This document shows, one piece after another, positions 36,312-48,190 of a stretch of 64,000 bases of DNA. Made by a program: the position numbers and the translations under genes. The notes beneath the pieces were generated by a model. That model did not search any database, was not told where the DNA came from, and saw nothing but the letters and a program-made list of their open reading frames with translations. Each line of letters opens with the position of its first letter. Position 1 is the stretch's first letter. This stretch comes from Anisodus tanguticus (taxonomy: Eukaryota; Streptophyta; Magnoliopsida; Solanales; Solanaceae), in NCBI GenBank assembly GCA_034509755.1, contig CM067539.1:60398513-60462512 (forward strand). The letters are read 5' to 3'.

Positions 36312-39300
36312 GAATACCAATCATTAGACCATACTCTTATTGATGATGCCATTATTGAGAAAAATGCACTACAGTCATGTGGAAAAGTAGAAAATGTTAT
36401 TTTTGATGACTCTAGTTTGTATGGGAATGCAAATAGTAGTACAATTCATGCGTTCGATTGCATAGACCTCATTCCAATTATTTTTTCACATTATGGTTAG
36501 ATAGTAAGATAGTAATCGAGTCATTTGAGCCTATGGAGGAATCAAAGGGTGAGACACAAAGTGCCTATATTCTTGCATTTGTTGTTCTAGAATCAAAAAA
36601 TTACATACCTCATATAAAGGCCAAGAAGTGCACAATGCGGAATTAGTTACTTGGTCTAGTTATATTTGTACATCCACCACAGGAGTGTAGCCGCAGACTG
36701 GATGCCCTGTTATATCATCAAAGTAGAAGGAAAAGTTGATTCGCGTTGTGCCGCGACATTAAATCAAGCGCTTGTTGGGAGACAACTCAACTTGTATTTT
36801 ATTTTTATTTTATTTTATAGTGTTACGTTTGTTTTTTCTTGTTTTTATTTTGCAGAATAGGGGAAGTCTGAGTACCCGAAGTTGAAGCTGAGGAGCATGT
36901 TTGAGCTTAAGTGTGGGGTCGTCTCGACCCTTGATGTTGAGGATTATGCTGCTAGCTAGGTCCTAGAGGGCTGCAGGAAGTATTTCTTACCTTGCTTTAT
37001 TTTATTTTGCGTGTAGATGCATTAGGGGCACTGCATGTCTTAAGTGTGGGGTGGAAAATACGTCCCTTTGTGTTGAAATTTTTTTAGGTTAAGGGTGATG
37101 AAAAATATGTCGTAGGATGTTTTTAGTAGTTTTAGAGACTTCGGAAAAAAACAGAAAAATGAAAAATTTCAAAAAGATTTTTGTTTCTTTTGTAGCTTCT
37201 TAAGTCCCTCATTAATGGCATACATTACCCACCCCTTGGGTTTTCTTAAGGCCTTGGTTCTTTCCCGAGAGGTGACCTTTGAACCGGGTATTTTTTTATT
37301 TTTAGGAGTAGTTTTTTTAAGAGTAATAAAAGAGAGAGAAGAAAAATCTTGATGACTTGTTTGATACTCGCATATTTAGGCCTGAGCTTGAGTAGTACTT
37401 TCCTGTGAATGAGTTAATTTAGAATAGCAGACTTTCTGACACATAGGCTCAGGGTAGTGACTATGTATATAACTTATTCTTATTTTGTAGTTTGACATGA
37501 CCATGTCTATCTTAGAGTAGAATTTATCCATCTTGATTGATACTTGTGTCATGTGTGGTGAGTATTTTCTTGCATATATTCCATATTTTGCATTTTAGTC
37601 TAGAATTTGTCTTGCATGTTATTGAAGCGAAATAAAAAGTATTGCTCTGTTTAGAATGTGATAGTATGCTTTCTTTGATATGTCCTGTAAATTTTTAGCC
37701 TTTTCAGATATTGGTAACACTAGTTAGCCATTTGAGCATGTAGTCTTTCGTTTGGTAGCCATATTTTTGCCTTGATCCTTTTATTTGAATCTCTAGTTTT
37801 TGCACCCTGCTTCCTTGAGCACTGTAGCTTAGACTGTGTTATAATTGTGAAATCTGAATAAAAGGGATAGTGAATTGTAAAAGGTGACCAATGATAGCTG
37901 CAAAGTGATGAAAATACCATCTTAGAAAGAATGTGACATGAGAAAAAATGAGAAGAAAAAATTGCTTGAGAAAAAAAATGATGATTAAAACGTTCTTGAT
38001 ATGAGGGAAAAACTTGTGAAATAATTGATGAAGAGATGACTGAAAAATAAAGTTAAGAGATGAAAATCATGGGTGATGAAGTCTAAAAGTGCAAAGTGCT
38101 TAGGGAAGTGTAAGTCACTATTATATAGTTTTTCTATCCGTCCTCTAGTCAACATTACAACCCGTTAAAGTCCTATTTGATTTTATTCGAGCAAGCTTAA
38201 TTAGTGGAGATGTATATAATGGGCAAGCCTATGGTTCTTTGTGCATATATGTGAATTTGTTTGTGAGTGTGAGAGTTGTGCTTTGATGCTATGTCCTTAA
38301 ATTACATTCGATTCTTTGATTTGAGAGTGTGGACTACTCTTCTTCTTGTAAGGGCACTTGTTTCATGATATATAGGTGATGTTATTAGATTTATTTGACA
38401 AAGTAGGTGAGCAAACTTAAATTTGATGAGTTAGAGTCTGTCCCTAAGGTTAGGAGGTTGGAGTTTGTTGTTTGTTGTTTGTTTGTATATCTTGCATGAT
38501 GATCGGGAAGTGTACTTGATATTTTGAGTTGCTATAGGGAATAATTGTTGATATCAACCTAAGTGTTGGTATTCCTTTATTGAGAGTGGTTTAAATGCTT
38601 ATTCAAGGACGGGTAAGAGTTTAAATGTGGGGTCGTGATGTTCAGCTTAAAATGCATATATTTATTCATTGTTTGCCTCACATTTTAGTAATTTTTGTTG
38701 TCTTTTGAGTATTAATAATAATAAGTTATGCTTAATATTATATTTTTATTATGTAGAAATAAAGCGGTATGAAGATGAAGAGATTTGGAGCAAAACTAAA
38801 TAAAATGTGAAAAAAAAAAAAAAAAAAAAGAGAAGGACAAAGGAAGAAGAAGATGGGGACATAATGATTGCATGAATTGAATTGTTAAACAAAAGTGACC
38901 AAGGTAGAATTGAATTTGGAGAATGAAACACTTACCACAGCATTTGAAGAAAGACAACTTGCCAGCAACTGCGTCGCTGAGGCACCGCAAGAAATTCAAG
39001 CTTCTGAAATTTTGACCTGCAGCGCGAGCCCCGCGAATATTTCTGATCCGAGTTGGATTTGATTTTTAAAAGTTCAGGCCTTTTGATACCTTATAAATAC
39101 ATATTCTGCACGAACTTTGGGGTACTTTTGGGATTACTTTTGACCCTGCGTTCAGAACTTTGGACCTAAAGAGAGCTTTGGAGCCATCGTGTAGGCCGGA
39201 GTGATAGGGTTTTATCTTCTCTTCTATGTAATGCTTGTTTTTATATTTTTATTCGGTTGATTTGTTATTTTCCCTCCATGTCTATGTGGAGCTAAACTAT

Positions 39301-39429
39301 TTAGTTCTAGGGTTTTGACGCTATCATGAAAGTTGACGTTTGATTATTGTTTATATCTACTGATTTTCCAATATTGGGTTGCTTATTTATTCTTGAGCTT
39401 AATTATTTAGTTACATGATCACTAATTAA

Positions 39430-39999
39430 ACACTATATGTGGCGTGTGAATTGGACTAGGAATAGGAAATTTGCATGTGTAATAAGAATAAATATGGCTT
39501 GTTCATATTTATACGTTTCGCTACTAAGGATAGGAATATACCCTTTAGGCTTGCTTAGTTGAATACGGAGATATAAATGCGTTCTTATTACCTTTGGCGA
39601 CCATAGGAATATAGGCATTATAGTAGCATCTACAGGCTTGTGAGCAACTCGAAAAATACTCATAAAGTTAAAATCAACCCGTCAACTAGTAACCCAGGAA
39701 ATAAAGTAGGTATAACGATTGGAAGACTCAACTAGATTGTTAGTGGTCATAACCCTAGATCTATCTCTTCTCCGATAAAAATTCGTTCTTTCTTGGTTGA
39801 ATTTCATTATTTGTTTTTTTTAGTTAGTTATAAATATAATTTTGAATTTTATTTCTTGTTTAGATAATTACAATTAGTTTAATTTAGTAAATAGTTAATC
39901 ACAAGTCCATGTGCATGTGGGTACGATATCTGAACTTAAAATCTTATATTACTTGTACGACCGTGTATACTTGCGTGTGTGTTTGGAAGCAACAAGTTT
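39430..39999 (+). repeat. 3' LTR of element A
   Basis: Direct repeat of 35256-35777 and inverted repeat of the LTR pieces at 40055-40188 and 45205-45690. The exact left limit cannot be set, because A and B share sequence both inside and outside the LTR here. Confidence 0.7.
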
Positions 40000-40188
40000 T
40001 TGGAGTAAAGTCTATGTGTGTTTGTTGATGAAATCTAGTAAAGTCTATGGGTGCGCCAAAAACTTGTTGCTCTCAAACGCACTCGCAAGTACACGCGATC
40101 GACAAGTAATATAGGATTGGAGTCCAGATATCGTACCCACATAGACTTAGACTTTCTACTGCTCAACTAATTCAAACTCGTTCGTAAC

Positions 40189-40395
40189 TGAAAGATAGAA
40201 TAATTTTTCTTAGGGATTCCTTTCATTATTCACAATATATATAGTTGTACAAAGGTTGATTCATAATATGGTACGAATCCTAACTTACCTTACAAAAGTT
40301 GATTCCTAATATAATTAGAATCCTAAGTTACCTTAAATATACATCTATCATAATTACAAAATATACAGAGAATATTCAGAGAATATTCGCTAATA
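40189..40395 (-). repeat. Copia 3' LTR
   Basis: 207 bp; identical for long stretches to 45004-45199. It holds an extra 11-bp copy of a CAGAGAATATT unit that the other LTR lacks. On the minus strand the LTR runs TATTAGCG...CTTTCA, so it starts TA rather than the usual TG. Confidence 0.92.
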
Positions 40396-40439
40396 CTCCC
40401 CGTCAGACGGAGCGGGAGGAGGCCGAACGTTAAGGCTGG

Positions 40440-41842
40440 ATCGGAAGTCGGTGAAGAGCTATCGCGGTAGTCCATTTGTGAAGATGTCTGCATACTGATA
40501 AGAGGAAGGCACGTGTAATATTTTGACCTGACCATGGGCAACCTTCTCTCGCACAAAGTGGATATTCATCTCAATATGCTTAGTCCGCTGATGTTGGACC
40601 GGATTATGTGACATATAGATGGCAGATATGTTGTCACAATAGACTATAGACGTCTTGCGGAGTGGACACTGGAGTTCCAAAAGAAGATTTCAGAGCCAAC
40701 AGATCTCAGCAACTACGTTAGCAACACCTCGATATTCGCTTCAGCACTCGAACGGGAAAGTGTGGCCTGCCGCTTGGCGGACCATGAGATAAGATTATCC
40801 CCAAGAAATACACAGTACCCTGAGGTGGAGCGACGTGTGTCGGGGCATCCTGCCCAATCTGCATCCGTGTAGGCAAGTAGTTTGGTTGGGGCAGAGGGTA
40901 TAGATGTAATCCGAAGTCTAGTGTGCCCTTAACATATCTGATAATACGTTTGAGGGCGGAAAAATGGGACTCTCGGGGGTCGTGCATGAACAGACACACC
41001 TGCTGAACGACATATGCAATATCAGGCCTAGTGAATGTAAGATACTGAAGATCACCTGCTAGACTCCGATATAGAGTGGGATCAGAAACTGGCGCACCGT
41101 CATTAGCACTGAGCTTGGATTTTGAGTCCATCGGAGTTGGCATAATTTTACAATTTGACATCTTGGCCCTGTACACTATCTCTTCTGCATACTTACGCTG
41201 ACACAGGAACATAGTGGATGTAGATCTGGTCACCGATATACCCAAAAAATAGCTTAGCTTTCCCAAGTCAGTCATAGCAAATTCAGTTTTGAGTAGAGTA
41301 ATGATTTCATTCTTCAACCCGTCAGATGAGGCAGTAAGAACAATGTCATCGACATATAATAGCAAATATGCAGTGTTGCTACCTCGGTGAAAAGTGAAGA
41401 GAGAGGTATCACACCTGCTACATACAAAACCAATCTGCAGAAGATACCTGGCGAACCGATCATACCAAGTGCGGGGTGCCTATTTCAATCCATACAATGA
41501 CTTCCTGAGACGACAAACAAACTGCGGAGCTGCCGGATGAACAAAGCCAGGAGGCTGATGCATGTATACAGTCTCTTTTAAATCCCCATGAAGAAATGCA
41601 TTCTTGACATCAAGCTGATGAATCGGCCAATGCATGCCCATAGCAATACTGAGAACAGTCCGAATAGTGGCCTGTTTAACAACCGGACTGAATGTCTCAC
41701 CACAATCAATACCCTTATGCTGATTAGTGTCATTTGCAACTAGTCTTGCCTTATACCTCTCTAAGTCACCACTGTTTCTGAACTTGTGAAGAAATAACCA
41801 CATACACTGGATAACATTCACACCAGCTGGTCTAGGTACCAA
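40440..41842 (-). pseudogene. Copia reverse transcriptase and RNase H
   Basis: RYKARLVANDTNQHKGIDCG, FSPVVK, QLDVKNAFLHGDLKETVYMH and SLYGLK are the copia RT signature, then LLLYVDDIVLTASS with the YVDD catalytic site (near 41350). RNase H follows as VYCDNISAIYMSHNPVQHQR and RTKHIEMNIHFVRE (40459-40680). A stop follows SLYGLK near 41480, and the frame breaks again near 40700. ADIFTNGLP matches the family end ADIFTKGLP. Confidence 0.9.
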
Positions 41843-42571
41843 ATCCCAAGTGTTCTGCTTAGTTAAAGAGTTAAAGAGTTAAACTCCTCGTATATGGCCG
41901 CATTCCAATTAGGGTCCAGTTTAGCTAGTTTTGGATTCTTTGGAATGGGTGATAAGGTTTGTGTAGAGAGATTGAAGTGAACCTTGGGTTTGAAGATCCC
42001 GTGTTGTGCACGAGTCTCCATGCAGTGAGAGGGCATCAGTGGGAGGTCGGGACTGGGAGGCAGCTGGGCTGCGGGACTGGTTGCTTTGGACTGGTGGGCA
42101 GCAGTGTTGCTGCAAAGGCAGGAGACTCGACTGGTTGCTGGACTGGAGGCAGTGTGGGTGGTGCAGTAGACTCGACAGGGTGCAACAGGGGTGGTGTTTG
42201 AGAGTATGGAGCTGGACTGAGTGGCAGCATTGTTGCTGGAGGGTTAGACGACATTGCTGAAGACAACAGTGGTGTTGTCGACCGAGAGCAGGTGGCTGAA
42301 GGCAGCAGTGGTGTCGTAACAGTGGGCTGCTGTCGGTATAGATTTTGGATGACCGGAGACAAACTTGGTTCATCGATAAAGAAGTAATCGGTGGTTTGAA
42401 ATTTCTGGAGATTGGAAAAAAGAAAGGTTGTCTCGTCAAAGGTGACGTGACGGGAGACGATAATTTTGCGAGTAGCAATGTCATAGCACAAGTAGCCCCG
42501 ATGATTAAGAGATAGACCAAGGAAGACACATGGCAGAGTGCGAGGGGCAAGTTTGTGAGGTGCAGTGGAGG

Positions 42572-43330
42572 CTATGTTGGGGTAGCATAAGCATCCAAAA
42601 ATACGTAGGTGATCATATGATGGTAGCCTACGGTATAAGATTTCGGTAGGGTTTTGTTTTGGAGTGTGCTAGTTGGTAAAATATTAAGAAGGGATTCTAC
42701 CATTTTGACAGCATAGATCCAAAAAGGCGGTGGTAGGCAGACATGAAACAGAAGTGTGCGGACCATGTTATTGATGGTACGTATAATTCTTTCAGTCTTT
42801 CCATTTTGGGAAGAAATATATGGACAAGAAAAATGGAAAACCATGCCTTGTTTAGAACAGAAATTGTGAAATGTCGAGTTATTAAATTCACGTCTATTAT
42901 CACATTGGAATGATTTGATAGATTTTTCAAATTGTGTTTTAATGAATTTTTGAAACTCGAGGAATTTTGCAAAAACTTCAGATTTGAATTTCAGTGGGTA
43001 AATCCAGACAAAATGTGAAAAATCATTCAAGAATACTAGATAGAATTTATGACCCAAAGAGCTAACAATCGGAGATGTCCACAAATCAGCATGAACAATA
43101 TCAAAGGGAGAAAAAGTAACACTGTTTGACGACATAAATGGAAGATGAGTATGTTTGCCTAGTGGACAAGAAAAACAGTGTTGGGCAATTTTGCCATTAT
43201 TACATTGGATACGCTTAGAAGTCTTAAGAAAAGTAAAAACTAGGTCTCGGGTGTCCGAGTCTGTTGTGTCAAGTTGAGGGAGAGATCGCCGTAAGGGATA
43301 GAGGTGCTTGCGGTCTGACAACGGAAGATT
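42572..43330 (-). pseudogene. Copia integrase core
   Basis: HCFSCPLGKHTHLPF is the end of the zinc-binding part. The DDE core follows as VHADLWTSP (first D), FQCDNRREF (second D) and SQNGKTERIIRT (E). Both catalytic Asp residues and the Glu are still present. The frame ends near 42572 and resumes in another frame (GYLCYDIATRK-type CYDIATRKIIVSRHVTFDE at about 42490). Confidence 0.88.
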
Positions 43331-44006
43331 GAGTGAATGGGTAGAGGTCTACCACACTATTGCAACGTGTAAGAATTTTCTCCGTATTGAGTTCCATCAC
43401 AGAAAAATCAAAAGGGTCAAATTCGACATACACAGAATTATTGCTAGTGAATTTTCTAACGGAGATTAAGTTTTTTATGATGTTAGGTGTGTATAGGACA
43501 TGGTTTAGGGAGAAAGGCGGGTGTGGATGTTTGGTGTGTGTGTTACCGTAACCTTCAATTGGAATGCGATGACCATTCCCGACAGTAATAAATTGAGGAC
43601 ACTTTAACCGACGTAGTTGAGTTACGTTACCTGACGACCGGGTGAGGTGAGATGTGGCTCCGGTGTCCATGTACCAATTGTCGTCGGGCTGTTGAAGGTT
43701 CACGGTGGTGTAGGCCTGGCCCAAATCAGTCGGGGCCGAGGCCGTTGAGTTGGAGTCTTCTTGTTGTTCTTTGGACCGCAATCGGTGGGCCTCTGCTCGC
43801 TGGCCGGTGGGCTGCACAGTGGTGGCCGGGCGGGGCCCAAGATGCCGGTCGACCAAGGCTGCTGGAATTGGGCCCCTACAGTCGGGTACGGGCATACAGG
43901 CGAGGCTCAGTTCAGCTGGTTGGGCCACTGCTGCTGCTGGTTGGACCATTGCTGCTGCTGGTTCCAGAGTTGATGTTGTCCAGTGGTTGGCTGCTGGCCA
44001 ACCCAC
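43269..44006 (-). pseudogene. Copia protease and pre-integrase region
   Basis: A 245-codon frame in which WYMDTGATSHLT holds the aspartic protease DTGA active site (near 43650), followed by LNHVLYTPNIIKNLISVRKF and DLYPF of the pre-integrase domain. The N-terminal Ala/Pro-rich part overlaps the end of gag in another frame, so a frameshift lies before the protease. Confidence 0.85.
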
Positions 44007-44891
44007 TGGTTGCGTTTGCCCTTTCCGCGGCCCTTGCCTTTGTTGTTACGACCTCTGCCGCCACGACCTCCGCCACCGGCTTTCTTCGCATTCTTTGGAC
44101 TCGCTCTTCTTGCGGTCGCGTGTTGCCATCTCATCAATGGCTAATGCCTTTTGGTTATGTTCCTCCTGTTTAGCACGTCTAGTTTCTTCCAACAATAGTT
44201 GTGAACGTGCCTTGTTAAAACTTGGGAGAGGGTCGGCTTGTTGAATCATTGTTGCGAGTGTGTCATACTCACCTTTCGGTAAGCCCGCAACAAGTTGAAG
44301 CACCATCTTGGTTTCTGAAACAGAAGTCCCGACGTTGGATAGTTAATCGGTGATGAGTTCCAGTTGCTTACAATATTCAGACATGTTGTTAAAATTCTCG
44401 AGGCGGGTATTTTTGAATTGCTCTTCTAAATACACGATCCGATTATTTTTATTATCCTGAAAGATTTCTTCTAGCCGGACCCAAAGTTCACGTGCCGTAG
44501 CACCTGTTTTCATGATAGTGCACAATAGGTCTTTGGAGATGGTGCCGTAGATCTATTGTTTGACGATGGCGTCAAGACGACGCCAGATTGAGTCTATAAC
44601 ATCGATGGGACGAGGAACAGATTCGTCAATATGATCGAGCACGTTGTATGCACATGCATGAATGTAGAATAGTTCCATCCACACGAAATATTGACAGTCT
44701 TCTTGATCAAGAATTATAGGGATAAAATTCTTGATGTTGTTAACGGCGAATGCCGGATAAAAAAGAAGATGCTGAATGTTGAGAGGGGTTGTCAAATGTC
44801 CCATTGGATGAACCTGAATTTGTAGGGGAAGACATGGTGGCTGCCTTGAAGCTGTTTCAACAGAGGGAAAAACCAGAAAAAAAACAGACAA
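43905..44891 (-). pseudogene. Copia gag region, broken
   Basis: Frames in order give a capsid region (FVWMELFYIHACAYNVLDHI, then ELWVRLEEIFQDNKNNRIVY and LAGLPKGEYDTLATMIQQAD) and a Gly/Arg/Lys-rich tail (GGGGRGGRGRNNKGKGRGKG), then Gln/Asn-rich sequence. In-frame stops occur near 44553 and 44343, and the frame changes near 44100. The capsid parts match the UBN2/Retrotran_gag type found in copia elements. No clear CCHC knuckle was seen. Confidence 0.8.
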
Positions 44892-45003
44892 AAACTGCTA
44901 TTTTTGGCTGAGACAGTGCGATTGGCCGAGAGTTTGCTGGTTTGGCCGAGAGAGGGAGGGAGAGAGAGAAGAGTAGGGTTTAGGTTTTAGGCTCTTGATA
45001 CCA

Positions 45004-45199
45004 TGAAAGATAGAATAATTTCCCTTAGGGATTCCTTTCATTATTCACAATATATATAGCTGTACAAAGGTTGATTCCTAATATGGTACGAATCCTAACT
45101 TACCTTACAAAGGTTGATTCCTAATATAATTAGAATCCTAAGTTACCTTAAATATACATCTATCATAATTACAAAATATACAGAGAATATTCGCTAATA
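45004..45199 (-). repeat. Copia 5' LTR
   Basis: 196 bp, TGAAAGATAGAATAA...TCGCTAATA on the plus strand, nearly identical to the left LTR apart from a few substitutions and one 11-bp difference. The high identity suggests a fairly recent insertion. Confidence 0.92.
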
Positions 45200-47845
45200 G
45201 AAACTATTCAAGATGATAAAAATTAAGGTGTTTTGTTGAAACTAACTATGACTGAAAGAAATAAATAAGATTGTGTGTTTTTGTGACTAAAACAATTGAG
45301 ACTAAGACCGTAAGATTTATCAAATAATGATTGAAATCCAGGGTCATGACTTTCGACAATCCAGTTAGTCTTTCGATAGTTCTACGTATTTAAATTTTCT
45401 ATGTTACTAGTTGACAAGTTGATTTTAACTTTATGAGTATCTTCCAAGTTGCTCACAAGCCTGTAGATACTACTATAACGCCTATATTTCTATAGTCACC
45501 AGAGGTAACAAGAACCTCTGTATTCAACTAAGAAAGGCTAAAAGGTATATTCCTATCCTCTGTAGCGAAACGTATAAATATGAACAAGCCCTATTTATTC
45601 TTATTACGCATGCAAATTCCCTATCCCTAGTCCAATTCACACGCCACATATAGTGTTTAGCTATTTAGTCTAATAATCAAACAGTTAAGATCAAGAATAA
45701 ATAAGCAACCCAATAATGGAAATCTAATATGCAAAAACTATCATTTAACTAACTTTCTTGTCTTTGCCATAACCCTAGAAAAGGAAAGTTTAGCTACTCA
45801 TGATTCAAAGAACAACAAGAGAATTCATGAGAAAAATTATGATTTATGAATAAAAGTAAAGTAAAGACAACAAGTATGAGAAAAGATGGCTTACTAGTCT
45901 AAGAATAATGTCCAACACACCTCTCTAGCGAAATAAAACATCTATTTATAAGCTAGGATAAAAATCTAAAATAAGGAACCAAATACCAAACAAATTGGAA
46001 AAATTGGTCAAGAACCCGCGTTGGACCCGCATCGCACATTCAATGCGGGAGTGTCTAAGATTTCTTCTGCAAGATTCTGAGAGGCTGTAAACTCGCGTCC
46101 AGCTCGCGACGCAGGTGCAGCGCATGTATGCTTCAATTTTACTGGGGAAAAAAAATCAAGTGTTGCGCGCATCCTCTTGTCACCTCGTGCTCATGCAAAT
46201 ATCTCCAAAAATCCACCAAACATGCTCGGTTATCATTCATTTGTTCTCGTTGTACCTACACACATAAAACATACCAATATAAACCCGAATACGATAATTT
46301 TATCATGATTAAGGCGATTAAAATGCTAATAATAAGAGGTAAAGTGATGCAAAACATAGTTATTTGTGCCAAGTATCACCACCCTCACTTATACTTTGCT
46401 CGCCCTAGAGCAAACACTTACTCCTATTAACCTATCATTACCTACAATCATGTCATTCAAACAGGTCTACTCAGATTTTGGCTAATATGACTCTTAAAAC
46501 ATCACTTCAAACCAAACATTGAGCCAATTCTAACAATAGTCATGTCAATCAAGATTTTTTTTTAAAGACCACAGACAACCTTCTCAATCAACAACTTATT
46601 TTTAAAAAGACATTCGACTCAAAGACACAACTCAAAGTAAACCAATTATGCTACCTAATAAAAACCCAACACTTCACCAATCTCTAGCCAATTATGTGCC
46701 CTCACCACAAGAAAGTTGTCCATATATCACACAAGTCAATTTTTACTTCAATGGACATGAATTCAAAAAATACGTGCACTCTAAAAAAAATCACATGCTA
46801 GATACAATGAATCATAAGCTTGCCCTTAGTGTAACCGCTTCGTTAATATAAGTATCGAATCTAGGATCAATTAGGACTAAACTGGTTGTAATGTAGGCTA
46901 AGGGACGGGTAGGGAATATTTTGACTAAAATAGTGACTAATCTCCCTAAGTACTTTAATACTTACAACACTTAGCAAATTCTCCTCACTTTCCTTCATCA
47001 GCCCACTCCAACACCAACCAACACATATTTCACCCGAAATCACCCAATTTTATTTAAGCACCATTTTTTATATCACAAGTTAGAAGGGAAACATTTATTC
47101 TAATATTTTTCTTTTTTTTTTTATTTTCTCTCTTATTTTTTTTCTCTTTATTGACTTCCCAACTAAGAAGCAAAAAAAATTTGGAGGTATTTCTTAGAGT
47201 CGTTTAGTTGTAAAAATTGGAGAAAATACAAAAATCTGAAAATTCACAAACAAAAAAAAACTCAAAGATTTTTTTTCTAGTTTTATAGGATCTTTTGGTA
47301 GTGGCATGAAGTATCCGTTAGGATTTTTATTTCTTTTTCATCATAGGATAGGCATTTTTTGACGAAGGATGGATGACGACCGTTTTGAGAGAAAATTAGT
47401 CCAACATGTTAGACCATTTGAATGCTAGGTGCTCGGGTTAGGTAAAATATTAACGAAATGAGCGATTCTTGATTTTGATTGAAAACATGCCTTGAAAAAT
47501 AAATAACCTTTCTCGAAACACTTAAATTGGATTTTGTAGACTCATGTATGACCCATCTAGCAATTGTTGGCATGCGTTGCTTATTTCGAGGGACAATATG
47601 GATCCTTCTTGTGTTGATTATATGTCATGTGTGTGAGAGCTTATTTGCATTATAATCCCTACTTGATATTGATGTCTAGAACTTGCCCTGGGTGTTCGTA
47701 AAACGAAATGAAGTGTGTTGTAACTTCGAACGTGATAGAGGCATTTCTTTGTTAGCCTAAAAATTTCAATTTAATCCACCAATATGTAAATATATATATC
47801 CTTAATTAGTGATGAAATCAAGACTAATATTTAGTACTAGTATAT

Positions 47846-48190
47846 AATCAACATCATCTTAAATTAGGGCATGTTCAATAGAGCACCTGAAATTTTTTGA
47901 CACTAATTTTGAATTTTTTTGTGCATATTTTCAAACACTCAATACGTAGATAAGTTAATCACTTAAAATACGTCATATGTCTCTTTAATTATACGTGTTA
48001 GCCTCTATTGGACCATACCTGAGGTTTTACAACTTATTAAGGCTAATGTATATAATATAATTTAAGATGGTAACATATTTTAAACTGATTAACTTATCTA
48101 CGTAATGAACGATTGAAAACACGCAAAAGCTTGAGTAGAAAATGTCTAATACGAACAATTTATCAAATGTCCAAATGCTCAATCAGAAAA
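47846..48190. repeat. Imperfect long inverted repeat
   Basis: ACGTAGATAAGTTAATCA (near 47945) and TGATTAACTTATCTACGT (near 48085) form the core of two arms of roughly 60-100 bases. A second nested pair is CATCTTAAATTA near 47851 and TAATTTAAGATG near 48058. It could be a foldback element or an old MITE; terminal duplications are not clear. Confidence 0.65.

Larger units (their letters stand above)
35250..39999 (+). mobile_element. Element A: non-autonomous Ty3-gypsy (Athila/Tat-like) LTR element
   Basis: Two direct repeats (about 35260-35777 and 39463-39999) share GAATATA, GTGAGCAACTC, ACTCATAAAGTTAAAATCAA, CTTCTCCGATAAAAAT and the end AGCAACAAGTTTTTGG. The first is followed by TGGCACCGTTGACGGAGA (35780-35797), close to the TGGCGCCGTTGCCGGGGA primer site I know from Athila/Tat elements. 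Inside are AAGTGTGGGGT motifs (36911, 37041) and the CGCTTGTTGGGAGACAAC block near 36770, seen near the 3' end of such elements. I find no gag-pol domain in 3.7 kb, only short unassigned frames. The left LTR appears cut at its 5' end, 100 bases from the PTPA ATG. Confidence 0.75.
40184..45204 (-). mobile_element. Ty1-copia retrotransposon (Ale/Retrofit-like), defective
   Basis: The element covers 40189-45199 and runs on the minus strand. Flanks GTAAC (40184-40188) and GAAAC (45200-45204) are a 5-bp target duplication with one change. Next to the right LTR, read on the minus strand, TGGTATCAAGAGCC is an initiator tRNA-Met primer site. A purine tract (GACGGGGAG) precedes the other LTR. Order gag, protease, integrase, RT, RNase H is copia type; the short LTRs and 5.0-kb size suit the Ale/Retrofit lineage. 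Stops and frameshifts in every domain make it non-autonomous now. Confidence 0.93.
40050..47790 (-). mobile_element. Element B: inverted, rearranged relative of element A
   Basis: 40055-40188 and 45205-45690 are one LTR in reverse orientation, split by the copia element. Leftward on the plus strand it reads GCCAAAAACTTGTTGC, the complement of the LTR end of A. Positions 45700-47100 match, in reverse, A from about 39400 back to 37995 (for example the GGGCGAGCAAAGTATAAGTG region near 46400, read as complement). Positions 47170-47790 match A 37130-37720 in forward orientation (GTCATGTGTG, CTAGAA, GTGATAG, TTTCTTTG). B is therefore two oppositely oriented pieces. No coding domain is seen. Confidence 0.7.

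Noticed and set aside
41959..42550. Overlapping open frames of 80-209 codons on both strands
   Set aside because: They lie in the low-complexity Pro/Gln/Ser linker between copia integrase and RT; only the frame with CYDIATRKIIVSRHVTFDE matches the family.
43652..44244. Plus-strand open frames of up to 173 codons rich in Trp, Gly and Cys
   Set aside because: They are antisense to the GC-rich gag and protease region of the copia element and match no protein I know.
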